Counted from the first letter of the stretch, positions 47,490 through 59,150 are shown. The stretch is 64,000 nt of DNA from Portunus trituberculatus (GCF_017591435.1 NC_059301.1:28732112-28796111), one strand, 5' to 3'. Notes: generated by a model from the letters alone, not told the origin. Translations and numbers: made by a program.

Positions 47490-47777
47490 CGCGTAGTGTA
47501 GTGGTTAGCACGCTCGACTCACAATCGAGAGGGCCGGGTTCGAGTCCCGGCGCGGCGAGGCAAACGGGCAAGCCTCTTAATGTGTAGCCCCTGTTCACCT
47601 AGCAGTAAATAGGTACGGGATGTAACTCGAGGGGTTGTGGCCTCGCTTTCCCGGTGTGTGGAGTGTGTTGTGGGTGGAGTGTGTTGTGGTCTCAGTCCTA
47701 CCCGAAGATAGCTGAAGATAGCTCTGAGCTCGCTCCGTAATGGGGCTGGGTGACCAGCAGACGACCGAGGTGAATTA
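47490..47777 (+). mobile_element. tRNA-SINE (type 1b), second in chain
   Basis: The head GCGTAGTGTAGTGGTTAGCA, loop CTCACAA (CAC) and B-box GGGTTCGAGTCCCGG lead into a body sharing TGTAGCCCCTGTTCACCTAG with type 1a. The 3' end differs: GACCGAGGTGAATTACACAC. It is joined to its neighbours by short (CA)n. Confidence 0.9.
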
Positions 47778-47791
47778 CACACACACACACA

Positions 47792-48081
47792 TCGCGTAGT
47801 GTAATGGTTAGCACGCTCGGCTCATAATCGAGAGGGCCGGGTTCGAGTCCCGGTAAGCGGTGAGGCAAATGGGCAAGCCCCTTAATGTGTAGCCCCTGTT
47901 CACCTAGCAGTAAATAGGTACGGGATGTAACTCGAGGGGTTGTGGCCTTGCTTTCCCGGTGTGTGTTGTGTGTGATGTGGTCTCAGTCCTACCCGAAGAT
48001 CGATCGGTCTATGAACTCTGAGTTCGCTCCGTAATGGGGAAGACTGGCTGGGTGACCAGCAGGCGACCGAGGTGAATTACA
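47792..48081 (+). mobile_element. tRNA-SINE (type 1b), third in chain
   Basis: Same head and body as the previous copy, with a CTCATAA loop, ending GAGGTGAATTACACAC. Confidence 0.9.
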
Positions 48082-48085
48082 CACT

Positions 48086-48364
48086 TGTATAGTGATGTAT
48101 GTTAGCACACTCGGCTCACAACCGAGAAGGTCCGTGTTCGAGTCCTGGGCGCGACGAGGATCTTAATGTGTAGCTCTTGTTCGGCAACTTTAAAAAAGAA
48201 AAGAAAAAAAAAAAAAAACCAGGTATGGGATGTAATTCCAGAGGTTGTAGCCTCGCTGTCTTGGTTTGTGGTATGTACCCTACCCGAAGATCGGTCTATG
48301 GGCTGAGCTTTTTCCGTAGGGGAAAGGCAGTTGGATGACCAGCAAGTGACCGTGATGAATAACA
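48086..48364 (+). mobile_element. tRNA-SINE (type 1b), fourth in chain, older
   Basis: The head is worn (GTATGTTAGCACAC) and the B-box reads GTGTTCGAGTCC. An A-rich insertion lies at about 48190-48217. The end GATGAATAACACATACAC leads into (CA)n to about 48410. Confidence 0.82.
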
Positions 48365-48411
48365 CATACACACACACACACACACACTCACAAACACACA
48401 CACTACACACA

Positions 48412-48872
48412 CCTAACCACCGAAACTGCAAAGTTTGTAAAAAAAAAATGATGAGTTAAAAAATAATGCTCATACCAAGAAATCTATGTATACGTTTGGG
48501 GAGAAATGAAGAGCCGCAAGAGGAATTCACGTCAGGTAGTGATTTTTCCCAATACAAGCTGGAAAGAAGTGGCGGAAGGGAATAGATGGAGGGAAGGAGA
48601 GGGAGAGAGAGAGGAACGGAGGGAGGGAGATAGGGAGGGAGGTTGGTAGGAAGGGGAGGAGGGAGATGATAGGAGAGGGGAGTGATTCGGGAAAGAGAAG
48701 AGCTGGAGGAGTGTTGAGTGAGCTTCCACCACTCCTCCCAGCCCTTCTCCTTCGTGCCCTGCCACCCCCCTTTGACCTTTATTCCCGAGGCAGTACGGAA
48801 GAGAATACTCGCTCCACGCCCTTCCTTTGCCGTCGCACGAAGAACACTCAAGACTACACCAAGGAAAACCCT
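48412..48872. other. Purine/pyrimidine-biased unassigned DNA
   Basis: A G/A-rich stretch (48590-48680) followed by C/T-rich sequence. An open minus-strand frame of 145 codons spans it, but its Ser/Pro/Leu runs come from base bias, so I do not call a gene. Confidence 0.5.
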
Positions 48873-49090
48873 TAGGGCTGTATTCAGAAACACTTTGCTC
48901 TCTTACTAGACTGCTTTTTTAAAGGCCACATAGATAATCAGCCGGATTTTCACGAATGTTCCTCCTAATAAAGATGTTGAAACCTTGTTAATCTGTCACT
49001 AGATTAATATGAACACTCTTAAAAACCCGTGTCATTTTAAGCAAAACCTTTTGAAAATGATGGAGTTGCTATGAGCATCCTGTGCTATCA
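48873..49090 (+). repeat. Dispersed repeat R2, copy 1
   Basis: This aligns over its second half with 54500-54630, sharing TTGTTAATCTGTCACTAG/CGTTAATCTGTTACTAG and the following AACAC-CTTAAAA blocks. Confidence 0.5.
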
Positions 49091-49560
49091 TTCAGAGCTC
49101 AGTGAAAAAAATGTTTTTAATGGAAAAGAATGGTAAAAGAAAGAACTAGAGATAAGCTTTCTGGGCTATATGCTATTTGAAACACAGTAATACAAAAGTG
49201 TCAAGGAATGTGCAAGTCATGATGCTTGTTTACCAGTAGGATGGTCAAGGGAATGAAATATTTAAAGTCTGCGAATAACGGAGTTATAAGTGTTGACATA
49301 ATATTAAACTGGAAATATGAATGGCATAAAATAATCTCTCTCTCTCTCTCTCTTTCTTCAACACACGAGTCTTCTTATTCGTGGGTTTAGCTTTCCATTA
49401 AGTTCGCTCCTTTTATATATCTCTAGGGGATACCGCCGTTCCACTTAATCACTCCTGTTCTTATTTTCTTTATTCAGTGTAATTTTCTTACATTAATCAT
49501 GTTGTCTTTTTGGTTCAGATCCAGCATTTGATGATTACATTTCTCTAGCGTAATTTTCTT
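49091..49560. other. Unassigned intergenic DNA
   Basis: AT-rich; includes a short (CT)n run at 49336-49354. Nothing else recognised. Confidence 0.5.
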
Positions 49561-49818
49561 TACTTTTAGTAGTAGTACTCGCAGCAGTAGTAATAGTAGT
49601 AGTAGTAGTAGTAGTAGTAATAGTAGTAGTAGTGGTAATAGTAGTAGTAGTAGTAGTAATAGTAGTAGTAGTAGTAATAGTAGTAGTAGTAGTAGCAGTT
49701 GTAGTGGTAGCAGTAGCAGTTGCAGTAATAGAAGTCGTAGCCGTAAAAGTAATAGTTGTAGTAGTTGTAGTTGTAGTGGTAGTAATAGTAATAGTAATAA
49801 TAGAAGTAGTAGTAGTAA

Positions 49819-49869
<51 letters not shown>

Positions 49870-50060
49870 AGTAGTAGCAGTAGCAATAGCAGTAACAGTA
49901 GTAGTAGTCGTAGCCGTAATAGTAGTAGTTGTAGAAGTTGTTGTAGTGGTAGTAGTAGTCGTAGTAGTAGTAGTAGTAATAGTAGTAGTAGTAGTAGCAG
50001 GAGTAGTAACAGTAGTTGTTGATGCTGTAGTAGTAACATCAGTAGTAATAATTGTAGTAA

Positions 50061-50095
<35 letters not shown>

Positions 50096-50097
50096 AC
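49561..50097. repeat. (GTA)n trinucleotide repeat, about 540 bp, imperfect
   Basis: AGT/GTA units interspersed with GTT, GCA and GTC variants. Long LLL, VVV or TTT frames here are only the repeat. Confidence 0.95.
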
Positions 50098-50249
50098 CCT
50101 ATTCGGGAACCAGCACCTCAAAGGGACTTTTCTTAATCGCAATTTTTGTTCTCCTTCTAATAACAGTAGAAGTAGTATTGGTAGCATTACATTAGAACAT
50201 AAGAAAAAGAGGAAAGCTACTAGAAGCTGTCAGGCCTACACGTGGCAGT

Positions 50250-50427
50250 CCCTGTGGTAGTTGTAGCAGTAGTACAAACAGCAATAGTAGTGGTAGTAGT
50301 TGTAGCAGTAGTAGCACTAGAGGTAATAATAGTAGTAGTAGTATAGTACTAGTAGTACTATAGTGGTGGTGGTGGTGGAGGAGGAGGAGGAGGAGGAGGA
50401 GGAGGAGGAGGAGGAGGAGGAGGAGGA
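50250..50427. repeat. (GTA)n then (GGT)n(GGA)n trinucleotide repeats
   Basis: A second GTA-type block (about 50260-50360) grading into GGT (50362-50378) and a GGA run of about 50 bases. Confidence 0.92.
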
Positions 50428-50486
50428 AAACAAGACCAAGAACAAAAACAAGAAAAGAACACCACCAATAGCAACAGAGTGAGGGA

Positions 50487-50785
50487 GGCGGTGGCATAGT
50501 GGATAAGGTGGTGAGCGTCCACGCGTAGTTCGAATCCCACCACGTACAGCCTTAAAACACTTTGCCATTTGTCGAGTGGTTTAAAGTTACCTACATATCA
50601 CCATGATACCCAGGTTCTAGGTGGTTACACTCAAGATGAGCTTGGGCGGTGATATGGATACCACTATAAATATGAATACCACTATAAATAAAATTGCCTG
50701 CGCCACTAATGAGCGGAAGCTGAACAGCGCTTCCCATACACTCTTCAAGTGTGCCTACAGGCGCTATAGGCGTTACCGTAAAAAA
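50487..50785 (+). mobile_element. tRNA-SINE (type 2), copy 3
   Basis: The head GGTGGCATAGTGGATAAGGTGG and B-box AGTTCGAATCCCACC are followed by the body CGAGTGGTTTAAAGTTACC, CTAGGTGGTTACACTCAAGA and TGCCTACAGGCGCTATAGGC, then an AAC-rich tail. It matches the SINE at 13155 in nidogen intron 1. Confidence 0.87.
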
Positions 50786-51220
50786 ACAACAACAACAATA
50801 CTATAAACATAACATACAATATAGGCACATTAACATAACATTTGAAAACAAAGCATGAAAATGAAACGTTTAGTACGAGTAATACATGACCAAGACCAAG
50901 AAGGTAATGAGAAAAAAAGAAGGCTTTTATTTACGGCGTGGAAACATGGAAGGCAAGGTGTGGAGGGAAAAGAAATAATAGACAACACTCGTCTACGTAT
51001 GAATAAACACAACGAGGATGAAGAAAAAACACGTTATAAGAAACAAATAGATACGTATCGCTCAGGAGCTAGAGGTGAGTGAGGGTAAGAGTATTGGGTG
51101 ATGATTGCCTATTCCCTGTGGGAAAATGTAGTTTAGAAGGTCTTGCCTTTATACGGATGAAAGAAGGAGAATACACGGGGAAAAAGTGCTAAGTGATGTG
51201 TAAAGAGAAAGAAAGGGATG

Positions 51221-51223
<3 letters not shown>
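50786..51223. other. Unassigned intergenic DNA
   Basis: A Lys/Arg/Glu-biased open frame of 75 codons (50855-51082) lacks any motif and is probably base-composition chance. Confidence 0.5.

Positions 51224-51279
<56 letters not shown>
51224..51279. repeat. (GA)n microsatellite
   Basis: Pure GA run. Confidence 0.95.
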
Positions 51280-51285
<6 letters not shown>

Positions 51286-51754
51286 CTCACATACCAAAAG
51301 ATAACAAGTTCTCGTGTGAAAAACCATATAAAAATATAGATTTCCAGATGATGTAGATGAAATAACATTATGGTTTTTCATCTCCACACCTTCCCTGACA
51401 TGCATACCTTACTAAACCATGTGGGCAGTACTTTACCCTCTTTTGCGACCTTCTTCCTTCCTTCTCCCCTCTACACTTTCCTCAGATTTCCTCCTGACGT
51501 GCTCCCCGCATCCTCTTTTGCCGAAACATATTCCCAATTTCTTTGTTGACAACCTCCAAATTCTTCCCGTTCCTGGCGACCAACTTTATGCAACCTGGGA
51601 AATCTTGGGGCCATGTAGAGACCCTTGCCGCCACCTTCCTGCAAGGGGCATTAACTGTTGACTCCGTTGTCTTCTGCAAGGGAACGCAAAGAATGTAGTG
51701 CCTTTGTGTGTGTATGTGTGAGGGTGTGTGTGTTTGTTTACATGACCGTCCTCC

Positions 51755-51758
<4 letters not shown>
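51280..51758. other. Unassigned intergenic DNA
   Basis: No recognised feature; C/T-rich around 51430-51520. Confidence 0.5.

Positions 51759-51828
<70 letters not shown>
51759..51828. repeat. (TC)n microsatellite
   Basis: Pure TC run of about 70 bases. Confidence 0.95.
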
Positions 51829-51831
<3 letters not shown>

Positions 51832-52300
51832 GTCTATATTACAGGAGTAAGAGTCATGTTTCTTGTTAATAGTTATTACTTAATGAGTTAGAGCCTGGTC
51901 GTCATCAAGTCCTTCAGGCAGCTAATAACACGAAATAGGATGTCGAAGGATCTATAACAACAGCAAACCTCGATCATAACACATATCCCAAGCCTTTCAG
52001 GAGGTGAACAGCCTTCAACCATCAAGTTTACATATAAATGTGATTATATTTGGTAAATACGTATGAATTAGTCGCTGCTAACTCTAAATTAATACATTCG
52101 GATACATTAAACTATATTTCGGAAAATATCTATGACTTACTTAATAACATAAGGATATAAGGGAAGCTGCAAGATGACATCAAGCATTCACGTGGCAATC
52201 CGTCCATGAAACATAACTATCTCAGTATTTCCATCTCTTCTTCATAAATAAGGGAAATATCAAAACGGAAAAAAGAAAAAAAAGTAAAATACATACCTAA

Positions 52301-52305
<5 letters not shown>
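51829..52305. other. Unassigned intergenic DNA
   Basis: No open frame or repeat signature of note. Confidence 0.5.

Positions 52306-52369
<64 letters not shown>
52306..52369. repeat. (CA)n microsatellite
   Basis: Pure CA run without a LINE or SINE end attached, so CA tracts also occur independently. Confidence 0.95.
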
Positions 52370-52372
<3 letters not shown>

Positions 52373-52516
52373 TGTTCGTGTATCTTGACGAAAATCATAA
52401 GATATCGTGTGTGGAAAAGACAAAGTTAGCAGAGCACTTTCTTCCTCCCCAAGGTGATTCCCGCCGTCAGCTGGGGCTCGCCAGGAAAGAATTCTTGTGC
52501 GTCACGTAAGCAGAAG

Positions 52517-52519
<3 letters not shown>

Positions 52520-52584
<65 letters not shown>
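52520..52584. repeat. (GA)n microsatellite
   Basis: Pure GA run. Confidence 0.95.
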
Positions 52585-52586
<2 letters not shown>

Positions 52587-53506
52587 ACAAACATTTACTA
52601 GGCAAAAGCTACTGACTCGTGAGGTCAATAAAGATGTTACAACAATACCAAGATAAAGATATAAAGAGAAAGAAAATACTATTGTTGCTCGAACAGAAAT
52701 TTCAGTCGCGTTCAATAACGTGGCTTATTCACATCAGCTGGCGAGGTGGCGGCCAGCTGGGGGGAGTGTCATGGAGTCACGTAACTAAACACGCTTTCAA
52801 TTAGCGACTGGAAATTACTGCAAGAAATGAAGATAAACATACGGTTAGCTCGACATTTTTAAGGAGCATTATCATGTACGAAATATCAATACAATATTGT
52901 TGCATATCTGAAAGCTGATGCACAATCAGCTGCAGTAAAACCTCTATTGATCCGGGTTCTGCAGGTGGAGTAAATGTATACGTTAACAATGAAAATATTG
53001 CTATTTATTAAGAAAAGTAAGCATTAAAAAAATAAATAAAAAAATAAAGCAGAAAAAGATGAAGCTAATAATACACTTGATATACTTTCCTGTATCTTTC
53101 ACCATCCTACTTGGACGAGATATTCAAACCTATTCATTAAATGTTACGTAACAGTGAATATTGTATAGGTCGCCTACTCGTTACCTTATCTTGCGCGTTC
53201 CTATTTTTTCTGTTGGCAGTTTGATACTGAGATATCGAAATTTAAGCTTATTCTCTAGATATTCTAAAAAAAAATTCCGCAATCAAGCTTATGACCGAAA
53301 GACTTAATTGACAGGACGCGAATGAGGAAACTTGCATGATACTGCAAGTAACAGTCCAAGGAATCGAAGCTAGAACTGCTTTCCATTACTGAATTTCATC
53401 ACGTTAGGCTGAATATGCAACATCAGCAGTATTTGCACAATTGTAACACTTCATTGTTACACACGTACAGAAACATGTAAAATTTGCCTGCAGATTAATT
53501 TGACTC
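52585..53506. other. Unassigned intergenic DNA
   Basis: About 0.9 kb of AT-rich sequence; I see nothing supportable. Confidence 0.5.
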
Positions 53507-53509
53507 CAC

Positions 53510-53557
<48 letters not shown>
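53507..53557. repeat. (CA)n microsatellite
   Basis: CA run with two CCCA interruptions at its start and no attached element end. Confidence 0.93.
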
Positions 53558-53560
<3 letters not shown>

Positions 53561-53653
53561 GGTGCCCATTGAGTTAATTATCACTGATTACTAAGCAGAA
53601 AGAAAGTTTCTGGTACCTGTAAAAGAGAAGAAAATTTCGAGTCTAAGAAGGAT

Positions 53654-53656
<3 letters not shown>

Positions 53657-53716
<60 letters not shown>
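53657..53716. repeat. (CT)n microsatellite
   Basis: Pure CT run of about 60 bases. Confidence 0.95.
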
Positions 53717-53718
<2 letters not shown>

Positions 53719-54489
53719 AAGCTCTTCTTATCATTCAAATAATAGAAAAATTATTTTCTGTCATCGTTATCATTATACCTGTCCTGCTTACGAGACACTT
53801 TTCTCTTCCTGCTTTATCTTTAATCCCCTCCTCTTTCTGGCCACGTGCAGGCAGCCTCCTCCTCACCTTGCTCAGGAGAAACAAATTCTTCACATAAATC
53901 AACAAGCGAGTCTCAAGTTTTGCAGCATTGCTGGGACGTGAACTCTTCTCAAACCCTCGCTGTTGTTGACATTGTTTGATCACCTCCACTCTTCGCCGTG
54001 ACTTCCATCTTATAATGCCTTCGTGTCGACACCAAGCACTGATTGCTATACCGTTAGTCTGATTCTTCCATTCCTGACAAAACCCTCGTCACTTCTTCCA
54101 CCCTTTTCTTTCCTCTTCCCACTGCCTTTGCTATAACACGATCTAGTAAAAAAAGTAAAAGGAGTGTGGTTCTTGTCTCTACCTGTGCGCGTTTTCTTTA
54201 GTTGCAGTTTCCATCCATAACAAATATATCCCTCTAATATTCTGCTATCCAGTTATCTATTTCCATTCGAGCGAGTCTATGAGTAGAGTTGTTTTCCCTG
54301 CTTGCGAGTGCATGTGTCCTTAGCGGCGTATTGTAAGGAAGATCTATATACAGTACATCTTGGCCGAGGCTGGTGAATTCTTGCCCTTTTTACAGACGTT
54401 TCTGCTGCCGTGATGTCTGCATTAAGTAAATATCCCTGACAATTATTTACAAATAACGATAACGTTGTTCTCTTGCCATGCACTACTAT
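53717..54489. other. Unassigned intergenic DNA
   Basis: An 84-codon minus-strand frame (53735-53989) has no recognisable motif. Confidence 0.45.
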
Positions 54490-54640
54490 TTTCAGAGGCC
54501 CGAGTTGATCAACAGGGTTCTCAAGACTCTTTTCTTGTTAATATAGGAATATCGTTAATCTGTTACTAGAACCGTAAAAACACACTTAAAAGAAATGTTG
54601 AACTTTAAGGGAAGCTTTTTATAAGGTGCGACGCAAAAGT
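54490..54640 (+). repeat. Dispersed repeat R2, copy 2
   Basis: This aligns with 48940-49060, including CGTTAATCTGTTACTAGA and the AAAAACACACTTAAAA block, with many differences. Confidence 0.45.
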
Positions 54641-55175
54641 ATTTCGGTATTATAGTCCTTAGTGGTATACTAAGAGAGTGCCTAGTACGTCAAAACAGTT
54701 TGTGGATGCGTTCTCTAGCATTTCATATTCATTCCTCCGCCTGCAGGAAGTCTCATTGTGCCTTGAGGATGTGGTGAAGACACACAGGGACAAGGAAGAC
54801 GGTGGCTGGTGACATGAGGGAAACAAGGGCGAAGTTGACAGGCTGGTTTGGCTGGGTGGTGAGCACGCGGGTAGGGCGGGATGGCAAGGGGAGTAGAGGA
54901 GGAAGGGAAGCTTTCACAGAAGGGCAAACAATAGCAGTGTTGTCTGGTGCCCCGTCCGGTCCGCCGCCATGGAAGCTATTTAGTAAACATTAGCCTCGGA
55001 GTCAAGATTGCGAGAGGGAAATTAAGCAAGGTAGCGAGAGGTGGCCAGGGCGAGGCTACACAGGACCCAGCTGTCGCCCGCCGCAGCCTTCCTTTGCCAG
55101 ACATTCCTTTTCCTGAATACGGAAGCGCTCACCATTCTGTTTTATTTGTACATTACTTGTCCATCACGCTGTAGA
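54641..55175. other. GC/CpG-richer block, unassigned
   Basis: 54770-55100 is richer in G, C and CpG than its surroundings and includes CCGCCGCCATGG. Frames following this ATG on either strand stop quickly. It could be a promoter or 5' UTR of an unseen gene. Confidence 0.35.

Positions 55176-55242
<67 letters not shown>
55176..55242. repeat. (CA)n microsatellite
   Basis: Pure CA run of about 67 bases. Confidence 0.95.
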
Positions 55243-55245
<3 letters not shown>

Positions 55246-55936
55246 TTACATAATGTAAGGCTGACTGGTTGACAACATAAGTGAATAGGAGAGGTGGTCG
55301 GCTGGCTGGGTTAATTATTTATTTGAGTGTCAAGTTACTGTATGTCTTATTGAGCGGGATAGATGAGTGGTTGAGTATGGATGAATGAATAGAGACGGAG
55401 CTGGACGAGCACATATGATAATGGGTAAATGGATGGCAGAATAACAGAAGGACGGATTCGCTACAGGTAAAAAAAAATAGGGCTTAAAAACACTTGTATA
55501 AGTGGGTGTATCTTAAAGTAACTATTCATACTGTAATCCAGCGTTCCTCTGCCTCGTGATTCCTTTAATCTATTTAAGTTTCTTTCCATAACTCTATAAT
55601 TGTTAATGTTTGATCGAATTCTTAACTACGCTTGCAACTTGTGGCCTTCAGCGGGAAAAACGATGAAGGCAGGCAAACATTCCAGAATCCAATCAGTTTT
55701 CAAGAACCTCGACAGTTTGCCGTGGATAAGAGCGGGAAGAAGCTTTCAAGCGTGAAGGCGGTAGGAGGTGAAAAGAGAGCTTAGGAAGGCATCGCAATTC
55801 ATGTAGCAATCATTTTCTTTCAGAAGGCAGACAGAAGGTGCATTGTTTGTTATTTTTCATTGTTTTGTTGACTATAGAAATTTAAAACAGATGAAAGAAA
55901 TAGAAAAGTAGATATATAAATAAATGAAAAATCTTT

Positions 55937-55938
<2 letters not shown>
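55243..55938. other. Unassigned intergenic DNA
   Basis: No recognised feature. Confidence 0.5.

Positions 55939-56021
<83 letters not shown>
55939..56021. repeat. (CA)n microsatellite
   Basis: Pure CA run of about 82 bases; a shorter CA run lies at 56132-56153. Confidence 0.95.
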
Positions 56022-56023
<2 letters not shown>

Positions 56024-56366
56024 CACAATGTTATTTTGAACTTAATTTTAGATTGTCTTCTCAAGGAACTAGCTTTGTCAGTGGACCTTTTTATGCCATT
56101 GTTGACCTTGGCCAGAGCCCCTTTTACATAACACACACACACACACACACACACGTAGTACGCACACAAAACAACTAAAGATATCTGCGGAATCATGATT
56201 GGCTGAGTAAAGAATTATGCTGTTTGGTTTGATTGTGTTTGTATAAAAAGAGGGCAGATCAAGAAAATGCTGAAGGAGCTTTGGTCTTGTGCAACTTGGT
56301 CAATCCCGCGAAGCCTTTCTCGGAAGAGGAGAGATGTCCTTGGATGGGGCTGAGTGTATTAAGAGA

Positions 56367-56367
<1 letters not shown>

Positions 56368-56421
<54 letters not shown>
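56368..56421. repeat. (GT)n microsatellite
   Basis: Pure GT run. Confidence 0.95.
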
Positions 56422-56422
<1 letters not shown>

Positions 56423-56496
56423 CTTTGCTATGATCTTCTCATGTCTTCCAGCAAATCTTTAAGAAATATAGAGGCCTGAAAATAAGACAGTCATTT

Positions 56497-56501
<5 letters not shown>

Positions 56502-56574
<73 letters not shown>
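56502..56574. repeat. (CT)n microsatellite
   Basis: Pure CT run of about 73 bases. Confidence 0.95.
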
Positions 56575-56578
<4 letters not shown>

Positions 56579-56669
56579 CATTTACATACGCAATTTATCT
56601 AAGAGGTCTTGAAATTCAACTCTTCACTTATTTTTTTGCTTAAAACTAAATTCCCTTTCTTGTGAAAAA

Positions 56670-56671
<2 letters not shown>

Positions 56672-56762
<91 letters not shown>
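56672..56762. repeat. (GA)n microsatellite
   Basis: Pure GA run of about 91 bases, 80 bases from the RTE LINE insertion. Confidence 0.95.
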
Positions 56763-56766
<4 letters not shown>

Positions 56767-56843
56767 GCGTGAGGTTCCATGAAGTGTAAGAACTTTTTGG
56801 CAGTCCAGCATCTTATGATCTGACGGACGTTTACCATTACATG

Positions 56844-58100
56844 ACCTTAGGAAACTGTCTTCTTCTTCTTCTTCTTCTGCAGCTGCTCCCATTTTCATAT
56901 GGGGTCGCTGTTCCTCACTAGTCTTGTCCACAAGGCTCTGTCCCCAACCTCCTCTCCACTCAATCTTCTCTCCATCAGGTCCTCTCCAATACGATCCTTC
57001 CATCTTTTCTTTGGCCTGCCACGTCGTCTTCTTCCTCCACTTCCATATCCAATATCCTTCTGCCGACATATCCTTCTTCTCGCCTTTTGATATGACCGAA
57101 CCATCGCATTCTCCTTTCTTGTACTTTCTTTGTCACCTCCGTTACTTTGGCTGTTCCTCTTATAAAATTGTTTCTCACTTTATCCCTCCTTGTCACCCCA
57201 AGCATCCACCTTAACATTCTCATCTCAGCAACCTCCAACTTATTCTCCTGTGCTTTCTTTATTGGCCACGTCTCCGCACCATATAACATGGCAGGTCTAA
57301 CCACCGATTTGAACACTTTTCCCTTTACTCTTGCACTAATTTTTCGGTCACAGAGCACTCCAGTTGTTCTTTTCCAATTCTTCCAGCCCGATTGGATACG
57401 GTGAATGATCTCTCCATCCAGGTTGCCGTCCGCTGATATATGAGAGCCCAAGTATCTGAACTCCTTCACACCCTTTAACTTCATATCTTGCATCCATACT
57501 TCACTCTCCTGTCGACCATTAAAATTCAGATACTCCGTCTTCTCCTGCTAATTCTCAAACCTCTCTCCTCCAATGCTCGTCGCCATCTCTCCAACTTTCT
57601 CTCACACCATCTCTACTTTCATCCACCAAGACGATGTCATCCGCGAACAACATAGTCCACGGTGCCTCCTCCTTTATATTTTGAATACTGTCATCCATGA
57701 GTAGGTTGAACAGATATGGGCTCAGAGAAGATCCCTGGTGCAGGCCCACTCTCACACAGAACTCCTCTGTTGCTCCCACACTGCTCCTTACCCTCGTCCT
57801 TGAGCCTTCGTACATGTCCTGGATCACTCTCACATACTTCTCTGATGCTCCTTTTCTTCTCATAGTAGCCCAAACTTCCTGACGTGGTACTCTATCATAA
57901 GCTTTTTCCAAATCAATGAAAATAAGGTGTACCTCTCTTTGTTTCTCCCCATACTTCTCCAGCAGTTGTCTTACTGCAAAGATTGCATCGGTAGTACTTC
58001 TCACCGGCATAAATCCAAATTGTTCATCTCCCACTTGTGTTTCTCCCCTTACTCTTCTCTCAATTATCCTTTCGTACAGTACCTTACCTTAGGAAACTGT
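56844..58100 (-). mobile_element. RTE-type LINE, 5'-truncated, with 15-bp target duplication
   Basis: The direct repeat ACCTTAGGAAACTGT occurs at 56844-56858 and 58086-58100, flanking the element exactly. The minus-strand body (58085 down to 56859) encodes the second half of an RTE-like polyprotein and ends in a short (AAG)n tail, as RTE elements do. The clean duplication indicates a simple insertion with 5' truncation. It is unrelated in family to LINE-A and LINE-B. Confidence 0.9.
56895..58060 (-). pseudogene. RTE-like reverse transcriptase and C-terminal domain
   Basis: 58034-57555 reads QFGFMPVRSTTDAIFAVRQL, IFIDLEKAYDRVPRQEVW, RVGLHQGSSLSPYLFNLLMD and the intact catalytic MLFADDIVLVDES. 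After a frame change, 57493-56975 reads VKEFRYLGSHISADG, MLYGAETWPIKKAQ and RMLRWMLGVTRRDKVRN. The last block GRRRRGRPKKRWKDRIGEDL...RNSDP (about 57040-56897) is the RTE terminus. Two frame changes separate the blocks. Confidence 0.9.
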
Positions 58101-58497
58101 ATAACCTATAAAAATATCATTAGTGGTAAAGATCTTCACCATTTATACAAAAACGACGGCTCGTCTCGCCCAAGTCTAGCAACAGGAATCAACTGCACTC
58201 TTTAAGTTAAGGGACGTCATCTTTTTTAACTGCACAGCACTTGATATTAATTCATGGTAATTATTTTTAGTACTGAGACCACTCAACTCAACCCAGCGGC
58301 GCTCTTGATGCTTAATTTGTTCTCTCGCCGCTTAATCACTCCAGTCAGGTCGATGTGGCGTGAAACATAAATCACTCAAGAAGTATTGCAGATGAAGAAT
58401 GCAATACTTTAGGGTAATGGAGGGATGCACCCCCCAACAAAAAAAGAAAAGAAAAGAAAGAAGGAAATGAAAAGAAACTCAGGAAACGGAGAAGACA
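58101..58497. other. Unassigned intergenic DNA
   Basis: No recognised feature; A-rich near 58436-58475. Confidence 0.5.
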
Positions 58498-58523
58498 ATG
58501 TGTGTGTGTGTGTGTGTGTGTGT
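58498..58523. repeat. (GT)n tract, tail of SINE at 58524
   Basis: On the minus strand this is the (CA)n directly following GGTGAATTACAC of the SINE. Confidence 0.92.
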
Positions 58524-58809
58524 AATTCACCACCACGGTCGCCTGCTGGTCATCCAGCCAGTCTTCCCCATTACGGAGCGAGCTCAGAGCTCATAGACCG
58601 ATCTTCGGGTAGGACTGAGACCACATCAACACACCACACACACCGGGAAAGCGAGGCCACAAACCCTCGAGTACATTCCGTACCTATTTACTGCTAGATG
58701 AACAGAGGCCACACATTAAGAGGCTTGCCTATTTGCCTCGCCGCTTACCGGGACTCGAACCCGGCCCTCTCGATTGTGAGTCGAGCGTGCTAACCACTAC
58801 ACTACGCGG
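58524..58809 (-). mobile_element. tRNA-SINE (type 1b)
   Basis: The head GCGTAGTGTAGTGGTTAGCA, loop CTCACAA and B-box GGGTTCGAGTCCCGG are read from 58809 down. The body and GGTGAATTACACAC end match 47490-47777. Confidence 0.9.
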
Positions 58810-58856
58810 TGTGTGTGAAACCATGACGAAAAAAAGTAATTTCTGATATGTGTGTG

Positions 58857-59077
58857 TATTTACCTAGCTGTACCTAGTTGTAGTTTTACAGGGCCTGGGC
58901 TTTATGCTCGTGTGGCCCCGTCTCCATATCTACACTTATCCAATCTTACTTTAAAAGTATGCACACTCGTTGCAGACACTATTTCTTCATTCAAACTGTT
59001 CCACGTCTCAATACATCTTTGCGGGAAACTATACTTTTTAATATTTCTTACACATCTTCCCTTCCTCAGTCTCATAA
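58857..59077 (-). mobile_element. LINE-A 3' fragment within a SINE cluster
   Basis: Minus-strand codons include LRKGRCVRNIKKYSFPQRCI, TWNSLNEEIVSATSVHTF and DKCRYGDGATRA, then the family 3' UTR and ACTAGGTACAGCTAGGTAAA before (CA)n. It belongs to the E4/E6/E8 subfamily and shares the orientation of its SINE neighbours. Confidence 0.9.
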
Positions 59078-59150
59078 AGACTAATCGATCTGGGTATAAC
59101 AATCTCGTCACGGCTTGTCACGCTAGGGGAAAAATTGTAATCATTGTGTG

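Noticed and set aside
48456..48893. 145-codon minus-strand frame rich in Ser, Pro and Leu
   Set aside because: It follows from the strong purine bias of one strand; no domain, no splice support.
49474..50187. Long Leu-, Val- and Thr-run open frames on both strands
   Set aside because: They are direct translations of the GTA trinucleotide repeat.
54961..54972. Strong Kozak-like GCCGCCATGG
   Set aside because: The plus-strand frame stops after four codons and the opposite-strand frame after about eighteen; there is no splice donor in a useful place.
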